Assembly (NCBI RefSeq): GCF_004138325.1
Contig: NZ_SBLB01000001.1
Span: 1,063,855 to 1,127,854, forward strand
DNA from: Spirosoma sordidisoli
Lineage (GTDB): Bacteria; Bacteroidota; Bacteroidia; Cytophagales; Spirosomataceae
DNA: 64,000 nt
Direction: 5' to 3'
Positions 25,099 to 32,993 of the stretch are shown in pieces; position 1 is the first letter of the stretch; each line of letters opens with the position of its first letter. The position numbers and the translations under genes are program-made. The notes under the pieces were generated by a model, which saw only the letters and a list, made by a program, of their open reading frames with translations, had not been told where the DNA came from and did no database searches.

Positions 25099-26586
25099 AT
25101 GCTTCCTTTCAAGTCGCTGCTCGCCGTCGATAAAACAGCCGCCACACCCGTCTTCGTCCAGCTGGCCGACCAGCTTCAGCAACTGATCCGGTCCGGCACC
25201 CTGACGGCCGGGCAGCGCCTGCCCGGCACCCGCCAGCTGGCCCAGCTGCTGGGTCTGCACCGGCAAACCCTGGTGGCTGCCTATGACGAGCTGCTGGCGC
25301 AGGGCTGGCTCGAAAGCCGGTCGGGCAGCGGCACCTTTGTTACGAGTCACGCCCTAGACAGCCGGCCTCAGCCCCTGGCCGACAGTCTCGCCCTGCCGTC
25401 GGTCCGGCACCAGCCCGGCTATTCGTTCGAGCCCCGCTCGTTTCTGGCCCGGCCGGTACTCACCAACCCGGGTGGCCTGCGGCTGGACGACGGTTTTCCC
25501 GACATCCGGCTGGCCCCTATGGACGAGCTGAGCCGCGCCTATCGGTCTTATTTCCGGTGGGGCAATCCGCAACAGCACTTCGGCTACGGCGACACCAAAG
25601 GCCACCCGCTCCTGCGCGAACAGCTGGCCCGGCACCTCAACGAAACCCGGGGCCTGCATACCACCCCAGACAATGTGCTCATTACCCGGGGCAGCATCAT
25701 GGGCCTGCACCTGGCGAGTCAGCTGCTGCTCCGCCCCGCCGATGTGGTAGCCACGGGGCTGACCAGTTGGGCGGGTGCCACCATGAACTTCCTCAACACC
25801 GGCGCTACGGTACTGCCCGTTGCGGTCGATCAGCACGGGCTCAACACAGACCAGCTGGCCGACCTCTGCGACCGGCAGCAACGCCTGGGCCGACCGATCC
25901 GGATGGTGTACGTGACGCCCCACCACCACTACCCGACAACGGTTACCCTCCGGGCCGACCGGCGGGTGCGGCTGCTGCAACTGGCCGGGCAGTATGGGTT
26001 CGTGATTCTAGAAGACGACTACGACTATGATTTTCACTACCTGAGCCGCCCCATTCTGCCACTGGCCAGCGCCGATCAGCGCGGCATGGTCGTATACGTG
26101 GGTTCGCTCACCAAGTCGGTAGCGCCTGCTTTTCGGGTTGGGTATGTCGTAGCGCCCACCGCCGTCATTACCGAGCTGGCTCAGCTCCGGCGCATCATCG
26201 ACCGGCAGGGCGACCAGATGCTGGAGTTCGCCATTGGCCAGCTGATCAAAACGGGGGTGCTGAAACGCCATTTCAGGAAGGCGCTGCGTACGTACGAAAG
26301 CCGACGCGATTATTTCTGCCAGCTGCTCAGCACCGCCCTGCCCGAGGCCGTACAGTTTACCCGGCCCGATGGCGGTCTGGCCGTCTGGGCTACGTTCGAC
26401 CCGGCCATCGACATGGCCAGTCTCGCCGAACGGGCCCGACAAACGGGGCTGTCCTTAGCCAATGGGTTGTTTCATAATCCGCCGGGGCAACGGCTCAACG
26501 GCACCCGGCTGGGGTTTGCCTCAAGCACAGAAGCCGAGCTGGAGCAGGCGGTGGCGCTGCTGAAACAAGCCGTGAACAATCGGTAA
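25099..26586 (+). CDS. MocR/PdxR-type regulator (GntR HTH + aminotransferase domain)
   Basis: This 495-residue protein has a GntR winged-helix domain (about residues 10-78: VQLADQLQQLIRSGTLTAGQ, RQLAQLLGLHRQTLVAAYDEL, SGSGTFV). A long linker leads to an aminotransferase class-I domain (125-490), with VILEDDYDYDFHY and the PLP-binding Lys339 in GSLTKSVAP. MocR regulators use PLP or a derivative as ligand and typically control vitamin B6, GABA or amino-acid genes. The divergent PNPOx-like gene fits a B6-linked circuit. ATG 25099 is used; the open frame from 25003 crosses the divergent promoter. Confidence 0.93.
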   Translation: MLPFKSLLAVDKTAATPVFVQLADQLQQLIRSGTLTAGQRLPGTRQLAQLLGLHRQTLVAAYDELLAQGWLESRSGSGTFVTSHALDSRPQPLADSLALPSVRHQPGYSFEPRSFLARPVLTNPGGLRLDDGFPDIRLAPMDELSRAYRSYFRWGNPQQHFGYGDTKGHPLLREQLARHLNETRGLHTTPDNVLITRGSIMGLHLASQLLLRPADVVATGLTSWAGATMNFLNTGATVLPVAVDQHGLNTDQLADLCDRQQRLGRPIRMVYVTPHHHYPTTVTLRADRRVRLLQLAGQYGFVILEDDYDYDFHYLSRPILPLASADQRGMVVYVGSLTKSVAPAFRVGYVVAPTAVITELAQLRRIIDRQGDQMLEFAIGQLIKTGVLKRHFRKALRTYESRRDYFCQLLSTALPEAVQFTRPDGGLAVWATFDPAIDMASLAERARQTGLSLANGLFHNPPGQRLNGTRLGFASSTEAELEQAVALLKQAVNNR

Positions 26587-26625
26587 CCGGTTGTCAGCCT
26601 ACCAATCATCGATCGGTTGGTTTAT

Positions 26626-27504
26626 CTAGCCGGCGGCAATCAGCGCCGTAACCGCGTCGGCTTCTTCGTGCTGAACCCAGTGGGTAGCGTTCTCGAAGAA
26701 CACCAGCTGGCCGCTGTCGCACAGGTCAATGCTCGGCTGCGCCATCTCCCGCTTCAGAAACCGATCCCGGGCGCCCCAGATCAGGAGGGTCGGTACCCGT
26801 ATTCGGAGCTGGGTGTTTCGCTTTGGCGGGTGTTTCAGCGCGGCCCGGTACCAGTTGATCATGGTCCGCAGAGCGCCCCCGCCCTGGCTCCAGGCAGCCC
26901 GGTACTGATCCAGATCGGCATCGCTGAACGTACCCGGCCGGCTGCTGCTGCGCATGGTCCGGGCCAGCATAGCCCAGTTGTTCAGCCGGGAAATGGCTTC
27001 AGGGAGCCACGGTATCTGGAAAAAACCGATGTACCAGCTCCGCAGCATCTGCCCCGGGTCGCGGCTCGCCACCTGTTTCATCACCCCCGGATGCGGTACG
27101 TTCAGCACGACCAGCCGCTCGACCCGCTCCGGCGCGGTGGCCGCTACCCACCAGGCAACGGCCGCGCCCCAGTCGTGTCCGACAACGATAGCTCTCTGCC
27201 GACCGGCTGCGTCGATGAGCGCGACCACATCAGCCGCCAGGATATCGATGGTGTAGGCGTCGATACCGGCCGGTTTGTCGCTGAGGTTATAGCCCCGCTG
27301 ATCGGGCACCCAAACGCGGTAGCCGGCCTGCGCCAGCGGCCCGATCTGTTGTTTCCAGCCAAACCAGCATTCGGGGAAGCCGTGTAGCAGTACGAGCAGG
27401 GGGCCATCGGCCGGACCCGCCTGCACCACGTGAAGCCGAACCGGCGGGCGCGCCCCCGGCTCCGTAACTTGTATCGTATGATGTTCCAGATCGTAAGCAG
27501 CCAT
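26626..27504 (-). CDS. Epoxide-hydrolase-like alpha/beta hydrolase
   Basis: This 292-residue cytosolic protein has the motifs of the epoxide hydrolase/haloalkane dehalogenase group: LLHGFPECWFGW (oxyanion), VVGHDWGAAVAWW with Asp as nucleophile instead of Ser, LLIWGARDRFL (acid region), and the His in NATHWVQHE. The Asp nucleophile and HGFPE favour an epoxide hydrolase. Tyr residues expected in the cap are compatible (WYIGFFQIPWLPE, NWYRA). It is separated from its neighbours and may be transcribed alone. Confidence 0.9.
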   Translation of the reverse strand: MAAYDLEHHTIQVTEPGARPPVRLHVVQAGPADGPLLVLLHGFPECWFGWKQQIGPLAQAGYRVWVPDQRGYNLSDKPAGIDAYTIDILAADVVALIDAAGRQRAIVVGHDWGAAVAWWVAATAPERVERLVVLNVPHPGVMKQVASRDPGQMLRSWYIGFFQIPWLPEAISRLNNWAMLARTMRSSSRPGTFSDADLDQYRAAWSQGGGALRTMINWYRAALKHPPKRNTQLRIRVPTLLIWGARDRFLKREMAQPSIDLCDSGQLVFFENATHWVQHEEADAVTALIAAG

Positions 27505-27618
27505 ATCCGTCTAACCAGCAAGGATCGGACCGTGTTTGATTGGACTACCGCCGGGCCCGGTCAGCAACCGGTCGGAAGCCCGAGCCAGCAACAGGCTGCG
27601 ATCCGGTCGGCCCTGGAT

Positions 27619-28479
27619 TCAGTCAGCGCCGGAAGCGGTCCGGGCGGCTTCCCAGCCAACCATGGCCTGTTTCCGGTCAGCGCCCCAGCGGTATCCGCCA
27701 AAGAGTCCGGTTTTTTTGATGACCCGGTGGCACGGAATCAGATATCCGACCGGATTGTTTCCGATGGCCGTGCCGACCGCCCGCGAGGCCGTGGGCTGCC
27801 CGATGGATGCGGCAATCTGGTCGTAGCTGACCAGGCGTCCTTCCGGAATCCGCAGCAGCGCTTCCCATACTTTTAGCTGAAAGGCCGACCCGCGCAGTAA
27901 GACGGACAGCGGTTTTTGCAACTGACCATCTGCCGTCGTGACTCTGAAAATCTGATCGGCCAGGGGCTGGAGGGCGGTCGGGTCGTGGTACAGGCTCGCT
28001 TCGGGCCAGGCAGCCCTAAGCAGCGACTCAGCCGACGGTCCCGTTTCATCCAGGAATTGCAGTACCGCTATTTTTCCGTTGATGGCCCCGAGCACATAGT
28101 CACCGAACGGACTTACAAACCGGCCGTACTGCAGCCGAAGCCCGGCTCCGGCCTGCCTGAACTGGCCCGGGGTAACTCCTTCCAGGGTAACAAACAGGTC
28201 ATGCAGCCGGCCCGTACCCGACAGGCCCGCATCGTAAGCCGTGTCGGCCAGCGGGCTACCCTGCCGCAGTTGCTGCCTGGCGTGTTCGAGCGTCAGGTAC
28301 TGGCTGAACTTTTTGGGGCTCACCCCGGCCCATTCCGTGAAGAGTCGCTGAAAGTGGAACTCGCTCACGTTGGCACGGCTGGCCAGTTCGGCCAGCGTTG
28401 GCCGGTCGCGGTAGGTAGTCGCCAGCAGCTCAATTGCCTGTGCCATCTGCTGATAGGTGTAGGTGCTGTTCGTGTTCAT
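27619..28479 (-). CDS. AraC-HTH / O6-alkylguanine-DNA alkyltransferase fusion (Ada-like)
   Basis: This 286-residue protein joins an AraC-type HTH domain (residues 10-110: LAELASRANVSEFHFQRLFTEW, GLSGTGRLHDLF) to an MGMT domain (120-280) with the acceptor Cys250 in IPCHRV and the preceding RAVGTAIGNNP. MGMT removes alkyl groups from O6 of guanine by self-alkylation. The N-terminal zinc/phosphotriester domain of Ada is missing, so the HTH cannot be switched in the classical way; a role in DNA targeting or a different sensor is possible. ATG 28479 is chosen; an extension to 28575 lacks conservation features. Confidence 0.92.
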   Translation of the reverse strand: MNTNSTYTYQQMAQAIELLATTYRDRPTLAELASRANVSEFHFQRLFTEWAGVSPKKFSQYLTLEHARQQLRQGSPLADTAYDAGLSGTGRLHDLFVTLEGVTPGQFRQAGAGLRLQYGRFVSPFGDYVLGAINGKIAVLQFLDETGPSAESLLRAAWPEASLYHDPTALQPLADQIFRVTTADGQLQKPLSVLLRGSAFQLKVWEALLRIPEGRLVSYDQIAASIGQPTASRAVGTAIGNNPVGYLIPCHRVIKKTGLFGGYRWGADRKQAMVGWEAARTASGAD

Positions 28480-28613
28480 GAATTTGTTGTTCAATTGACA
28501 CTTACAAAGGTCGGCATACGCCCGCCCCAGGCCAACCCGATTCTTGCGGACTTGCCCCCCGAAACTGGTATCCACTTATCACAAACCGGTCAATTTTTAC
28601 GTTCTTAATTTAG

Positions 28614-28621
28614 TATCTTTG
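28614..28621 (+). promoter_or_regulatory. Putative -7 box for the LolA-like gene
   Basis: TATCTTTG matches TAnnTTTG exactly, 23 bp before the ATG at 28645. No exact -33 TTTG was found. Confidence 0.5.
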
Positions 28622-28644
28622 GATACGTTAACGCTAATTTCTAC

Positions 28645-29352
28645 ATGAAAAAACAACTGATTGCCTTCGTTGCCTTCGTGGCAGTGCCGGCCCTCGCGTT
28701 GGCACAAACGGCCGACGAAGTGATTGATAAACACCTGGCTGCGCTGGGTGGGGCAGACAAGGTCGCTGCCATCAAAACCCTCGACGTAGAGCAGTCTATG
28801 TCGGTCATGGGTAACGAACTGACGGCTAAAAGTACGTACGTCGTTGGTCAGTCGATGCGCAGCGACGTATCGGTGATGGGTTCGCAGATAACGACCGTAT
28901 TCGACGGCGACAAAGGCTGGATGATCAACCCGATGCAGGGCGGCACGACCCCGCAGGATATGCCCGCCGAGGCCATGAAAGCGGCCAAGAGTGGTACCGA
29001 ACCGCAGATGATGCCGCTGGCTTACGTCAAGAGTGGCAAATACCCCTACGAACTGGTCGGCAAAGAAAAATACAAAGACAAAGACGTGTTCAACCTGAAG
29101 GTGAACCGGCCCGAAGGCGTTTTCAACTATTTTGTCGATGCCACCAATTATCAGCTTGTCGGCATGAAAGGCACAACGCCCCAGGGTGAGATTACGGCTT
29201 CGTTCTCCGACTACAAAACGACCGACGGGCTCACCATTCCGTACGGTAGTGAAATAACCTCACCGATGGTACCCGCCCCGATCACCGGCAAAATCACCAA
29301 GATCACCTTTAACGCCCCGGTCGACGCGACGATCTTTGCCAAACCCAAATAA
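28645..29352 (+). CDS. LolA-like periplasmic protein
   Basis: This 235-residue protein has a signal peptide (residues 1-20, ALA-Q) and a strand-rich domain beginning with VIDKHLAALGGADKVAAIKTL. This start and the repeated strand pattern (KGWMINPMQGG, NYFVDATNYQLVGMKG, ITASFSDYKTTDGLTIPYG) are typical of the LolA-fold outer-membrane lipoprotein-sorting-like proteins of Bacteroidota. Most members of this branch are not true LolA and their cargo is unknown. It is preceded by a promoter box and followed by a terminator, so it is a single-gene unit. Confidence 0.85.
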   Translation: MKKQLIAFVAFVAVPALALAQTADEVIDKHLAALGGADKVAAIKTLDVEQSMSVMGNELTAKSTYVVGQSMRSDVSVMGSQITTVFDGDKGWMINPMQGGTTPQDMPAEAMKAAKSGTEPQMMPLAYVKSGKYPYELVGKEKYKDKDVFNLKVNRPEGVFNYFVDATNYQLVGMKGTTPQGEITASFSDYKTTDGLTIPYGSEITSPMVPAPITGKITKITFNAPVDATIFAKPK

Positions 29353-29378
29353 GATTAGCCAGTTAGAGATTTCAGTCA

Positions 29379-29416
29379 CCGAAGCCACCTCCCGATGGGG
29401 TGGCTTCGGCGTTTTC
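29379..29416 (+). terminator. Intrinsic terminator of the LolA-like gene
   Basis: An 11-bp perfect stem (CCGAAGCCACC with GGTGGCTTCGG) around a 9-base loop is followed by GCGTTTT, 26 bp after the stop codon. Confidence 0.8.
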
Positions 29417-29489
29417 ACGGGCTGCGTATTTTCCGGCTTTTGTTTTCTGCCTATCTTATGCCTGAATCGTAACCAAACGACCTGACTGT

Positions 29490-31661
29490 ATGAAACCAAC
29501 CGCTTTACTTGTCCTTACGCTCGCCACCGGCCTGTCGGCCAGCGCCCAAACCCTGAGTGGGTTCGTACCGGCGCGGCAGGAAGCCCAGCAGAAGCTCGAA
29601 ACCGAATTCAAGACCAAACAGTCGCCGGCTGCCTTCAAGGCGCATCTCGAAAAGTTAAGCAGCGTGCCCCACATTACGGGCTCGCCCGAAAACGAACGCG
29701 TCCGCGACTACATTGCCGAAACCATGCGCAAAGCGGGCTGGCAGGTCGACATCTACCCGCACGATGTGATGCTTCCCAAAGGCCCCGGCGAGATTGCGGT
29801 CGAGCTGGTCGAACCCGTTCGGCAGCCGCTCAACATCCGCGAGTTCATTTATCGGGAAGACAAGTACGCCAGCGACCCGCGGCTCACCCCCGGCTATAAC
29901 GCCTGGTCGGGTTCGGGCGACGTGACGGCCGAAGTCGTTTACGCCAACTATGGCCGGAAAGAAGATTTCGAGCAGCTCAAAGCCATGGGCGTTTCGGTGG
30001 CCGGCAAGATCGTGCTGGCGCGGTACGGCGGCAACTTCCGCGGGTATAAAGCCCAGTTTGCGCAGGCCGCCGGGGCTGCGGGCGTGCTGATTTTCACCGA
30101 CCCGGCCGATAGCGGCTACATGCGGGGTCTGACCTTTCCCGAGGGGCCGTTCTACTCGGAGAGCACGATCCAGCGCGGCTCGCTGCTGACAGTTCCCTAT
30201 ACCGGCGATCCGCTCACCCCCGGCGAAGCGGCCCTGCCCATGGATGCCAAAAACACGCCCAAACGGCTGGCCGAGAAAGATGTCGCCTTCCATAAAATTC
30301 CGGTAACGCCCCTCCCCTACGGATCAGCCGTTGAAATTCTGAAGCGCATGACCGGCACCCGCCCCGTACCCGGCGGCTGGCAGGGTGGCCTTCCGTTTAC
30401 CTACCGGCTGGAAGGCGGCAACGCCCTGCGGGTGCGGCTCATGGTGAAGCAGGAACGGTCTATCCAGCGCATCTACCAGGTTGTCGGCACGCTGACGGGC
30501 AGCGAATTTCCCGACGAATGGATCATTGCGGGTTGCCACTACGACGCCTGGAGCTTCGGGGCTACCGACCCCAACTCGGGTACAGCCATGCTGCTGAGTA
30601 TGTGTGAGTCGTTCGGAAAACTGGCCAAAACAGGCCAGCGGCCCCGGCGCACGATCAAGGTCTGCCACTGGGATGCCGAAGAGCCGGGCGTCATTGGCTC
30701 GGCCGAATGGAGCGAGCAGTTCCGCGATGAGCTGACCCAGAAAGCCGTAGCCTACATGAACTACGACGCAGCCGTATCGGGCCGCACCTTCGGAGCCTCG
30801 GCCTCGCCCAGCCTGAAAAAGCTGATCATCGAAGCTACCCAGTCGGTGCAGTACCCCGACTCGAACAAGACCGTTTACCAGCACTGGATGGGCCACAAAG
30901 CTGCGGGCAATCCCACCCGCGTTACGGGATCGAGCGCACCGGCCGTACAGGATGGCGAGCCAACCATTGGTAACCTGGGCGGAGGGTCTGACCATATCGG
31001 TCCGTACATGCACGTGGGCATACCCGCCCTGAGCGCCGGTATGGAAGGCCCGACGCTGTACCACTCGCAATACGACGATCTGTATTTCTACGACAAGTTT
31101 GCCGACCCGACCTACAAAATGGGTCCGATGATGGAGCAGGTAGTGGGTACGATGACCTTGCGACTGGCCAACGCCGATCTTGTTCCCTACGATGTGGCCC
31201 GCTACCCGAACGACCTGACCGTCCACCTCAAAGCCGCCGAACGGGCCATCAAAGCCTACGCGCCGACCTATACCATTCAGCCCCTGCTCGACGCCGTCAC
31301 CGAGCTAAAGAAGAGCGCCGATGCCTGCGAAGCAGCCCGCCAGAACTACCTAAAAACCGGCCGTACCGACAAATTGGTCGACCTGAACCGCGAACTTCGG
31401 CTGCTGGAGCGGGCCTTCATCGACCCCAAAGGCAATGCGTTCGGATCGTGGTACCGGTCGCTCTACGCATCATCGGACCCCAACAGCGGCTACGCGTCCT
31501 GGATGCTGCCGGGCTTACTCTACGAAGCTTCGCTGAAATCGACGGCCAACCTGCCCGAGCTGGAAATGCGCTACAAGAAAGCGATCAACACCTTAAGTGA
31601 GAAATTACTGGCCCTGTCGCAGGGTATGGGTAGCCCGGCCAGCGTAGGCGGAGGAAAATGA
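29490..31661 (+). CDS. M28 metallopeptidase, PSMA/glutamate carboxypeptidase II type
   Basis: This 723-residue exported enzyme has a signal peptide (cut near SASA-Q) and the three-part plan of glutamate carboxypeptidase II: a protease domain interrupted by a PA domain (about 120-300) and a C-terminal helical dimerisation domain (590-710). All zinc-site residues appear: His in GCHYDAW, Asp in GATDPNSG, the Glu pair in WDAEEPG, Asp in NYDAAVSG and His in YHSQYDD. It should remove C-terminal residues from peptides or N-acetylated dipeptides outside the cytoplasm. A Gly/Ser-rich tail ends the protein. It is convergent with the Rad52-like gene. Confidence 0.95.
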   Translation: MKPTALLVLTLATGLSASAQTLSGFVPARQEAQQKLETEFKTKQSPAAFKAHLEKLSSVPHITGSPENERVRDYIAETMRKAGWQVDIYPHDVMLPKGPGEIAVELVEPVRQPLNIREFIYREDKYASDPRLTPGYNAWSGSGDVTAEVVYANYGRKEDFEQLKAMGVSVAGKIVLARYGGNFRGYKAQFAQAAGAAGVLIFTDPADSGYMRGLTFPEGPFYSESTIQRGSLLTVPYTGDPLTPGEAALPMDAKNTPKRLAEKDVAFHKIPVTPLPYGSAVEILKRMTGTRPVPGGWQGGLPFTYRLEGGNALRVRLMVKQERSIQRIYQVVGTLTGSEFPDEWIIAGCHYDAWSFGATDPNSGTAMLLSMCESFGKLAKTGQRPRRTIKVCHWDAEEPGVIGSAEWSEQFRDELTQKAVAYMNYDAAVSGRTFGASASPSLKKLIIEATQSVQYPDSNKTVYQHWMGHKAAGNPTRVTGSSAPAVQDGEPTIGNLGGGSDHIGPYMHVGIPALSAGMEGPTLYHSQYDDLYFYDKFADPTYKMGPMMEQVVGTMTLRLANADLVPYDVARYPNDLTVHLKAAERAIKAYAPTYTIQPLLDAVTELKKSADACEAARQNYLKTGRTDKLVDLNRELRLLERAFIDPKGNAFGSWYRSLYASSDPNSGYASWMLPGLLYEASLKSTANLPELEMRYKKAINTLSEKLLALSQGMGSPASVGGGK

Positions 31662-31705
31662 GATCATTTTCCTAGCCGAGGCTATTGATTAGCCCCCAGA
31701 CAAAA

Positions 31706-31770
31706 ACCGGCTTTTGGGGTAAACGTGCGCCAACAGGTAAGCAGGTGCACGTTTACCCCAAAAGCCGGTT
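31706..31770. repeat. 24-bp perfect inverted repeat between convergent genes
   Basis: Arms at 31706-31729 minus one base (31706-31729 starts AACCGGCTTTTGGGG; exact arm 31706-31729 trimmed to 24 bases ending GTGC) and 31747-31770 are complementary without mismatch, with a loop of about 18 bases. No T tract follows directly. It lies 45 bp after the M28 stop and 38 bp before the Rad52-like stop, so it is placed as a shared transcription barrier. Confidence 0.8.
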
Positions 31771-31807
31771 AAGCAATTCAGGATCGAAGAACTGGCTTAA
31801 ACAGCGT

Positions 31808-32305
31808 TTACGCTTTGGCCGGCTTGGCGTGTTCGGGTTTGAGCACGACCACATCGCGAACGACTCCACCCGCGTTGATTTTATCGACCATCTTGTCCAG
31901 CAGGGGCGTAGCCCAGTTGGGTATGTACTTATCGGTTGTTTCGATGAATACCTTCGGGAAGTCGTAGAGCGCGCGGCCCAGCCCAAACTGTACGGCGCAC
32001 CGCTTCATGGCATCGCTGATACCGCCCTTGATGGGTTCGATCCCGGTACGGCTGGCGCCATCGGTCTTGCGAACAATCTCGCCACCGGGCAATACGGCCG
32101 TGATGGTGCATAAAAACCCCCCTTCTATTTCGCGGATTTCGTTCTGCCAGCCCGCCCAGCCGAACTGATCGTCGAAGCGTTGCATCACGCAGCGGTTGGT
32201 AATGTAAGGCACGACAATAATCTTCTGACCATCTTTGGTCTGGCTCTGCACCCGCCATTCGATTTCGTGCGTCGTGAGCGGAGCCGTGAGTACGTTCAAG
32301 TCCAT
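31808..32305 (-). CDS. Rad52/Rad22-family single-strand annealing protein
   Basis: This 165-residue protein matches the Rad52 core: RCVMQRFDDQFGWAGWQNEI, then the strand pair FLCTITAVLPGGEIVRKTDGAS and the signature helix KGGISDAMKRCAVQFGLGRALYDFP. Rad52-type proteins anneal complementary single strands as rings; short bacterial and phage forms such as Sak act in recombination. The Lys/Ala-rich tail lacks the eukaryotic Rad51-binding part. It lies 14 bp after the toxin gene of a toxin-antitoxin pair, on the same strand, and precedes no phage gene. A chromosomal single-gene annealase is the simplest reading. Confidence 0.85.
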   Translation of the reverse strand: MDLNVLTAPLTTHEIEWRVQSQTKDGQKIIVVPYITNRCVMQRFDDQFGWAGWQNEIREIEGGFLCTITAVLPGGEIVRKTDGASRTGIEPIKGGISDAMKRCAVQFGLGRALYDFPKVFIETTDKYIPNWATPLLDKMVDKINAGGVVRDVVVLKPEHAKPAKA

Positions 32306-32319
32306 TGGTTGTTGTTTAC

Positions 32320-32577
32320 TTAGTCATAAATATTCCGCCGATGCCCAACGCCAATTACGTTAACCGTTAACACATCGTCGTGAATGTCGTAAATGATGCG
32401 ATAGTCACCTTTTTGCAGTCGATACCCGGCGCGCCCTTTCAGCTTTTTACAACCGTCCGGACGAGGGTCAGCGGCTAACAGTTCGATCGCGTCAAGCAGT
32501 GTTTCAGCCACTGAATCGGGCAACTTATCCAGCTGTTTCTGGGCAGTCCGGGTCAATACGATTGCATACTCAGTCAT
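32320..32577 (-). CDS. RelE/ParE-family toxin
   Basis: This 85-residue protein has the RelE/ParE fold signature: TRTAQKQLDKLPDSV, then LLAADPRPDGCKKLKGRAGYRLQKGDYRIIYDI with the core L-K-G-x-x-x-Y-R-x-x-x-G-D-Y-R pattern, and a final VNVIGVGHRRNIYD. The Arg/His/Tyr at the end match the catalytic residues of RelE-type mRNA interferases. It overlaps the upstream antitoxin gene by 8 bp, the usual order of antitoxin first. Confidence 0.9.
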   Translation of the reverse strand: MTEYAIVLTRTAQKQLDKLPDSVAETLLDAIELLAADPRPDGCKKLKGRAGYRLQKGDYRIIYDIHDDVLTVNVIGVGHRRNIYD

Positions 32578-32776
32578 TCGACGGCTGTCGTTTTTTGCGA
32601 TAATCGGCCAGCGAACGAGTCGGCTCCTGTCGCGCCTTCACTTCATCATAAAGCCGAATGTCATCGAGTTCCTCCAGGTCATCCAGCACCTGTTGCCATT
32701 GCTGAATCGGCAAAACAACCGAGACTCGCTTACCCTGCTCGTCGGTAATATACTGGGGGTGCAGTGTCTTGTTCAT
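32570..32776 (-). CDS. Antitoxin of the RelE/ParE pair
   Basis: This 68-residue acidic protein has an N-terminal strand-rich part (YITDEQGKRVSVVLPIQQWQQVLDDLEEL) resembling Phd/YefM-like antitoxins and a charged, probably disordered, C-terminal tail (ARQEPTRSLADYRKKRQ) that would wrap the toxin. Its stop overlaps the toxin start by 8 bp. It may also repress its own promoter in the AT-rich stretch upstream. Confidence 0.85.
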   Translation of the reverse strand: MNKTLHPQYITDEQGKRVSVVLPIQQWQQVLDDLEELDDIRLYDEVKARQEPTRSLADYRKKRQPSND

Positions 32777-32780
32777 CTGG

Positions 32781-32981
32781 TTAGGTTTGATTTGATGTAA
32801 GCTTATGCTTTTCAGGAAGATTATTTACCAAAGCACTGGGTTGCTTCCAATTGTATACTCCCTTACCAATCCAGGATGGTGACGTACCAACCTTTGTACT
32901 GGCCAGTAACCACTCCATTATTTCATCGTGCGAAAATAAATAGCACCCTGTCCAGTCAGCCATAGAAAGACACATCCGCAT
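32781..32981 (-). CDS. Possible short gene of unknown function
   Basis: A 66-codon frame lies between the antitoxin gene and mutS on the same strand. The product has Trp/Tyr-rich segments (MADWTGCYLFSHDEIMEWLL, GKGVYNWKQ) and no known motif. The DNA is less GC-rich than mutS. It could be a real small protein, a remnant of an older gene, or merely the promoter region of the toxin-antitoxin pair. Confidence 0.3.
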   Translation of the reverse strand: MRMCLSMADWTGCYLFSHDEIMEWLLASTKVGTSPSWIGKGVYNWKQPSALVNNLPEKHKLTSNQT

Positions 32982-32993
32982 CTCTTTGCTACA

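Noticed and set aside
31808-32776. Prophage remnant around the Rad52-like gene
   Set aside because: No integrase, structural, replication or lysis gene and no attachment repeats were found; neighbours are house-keeping genes.
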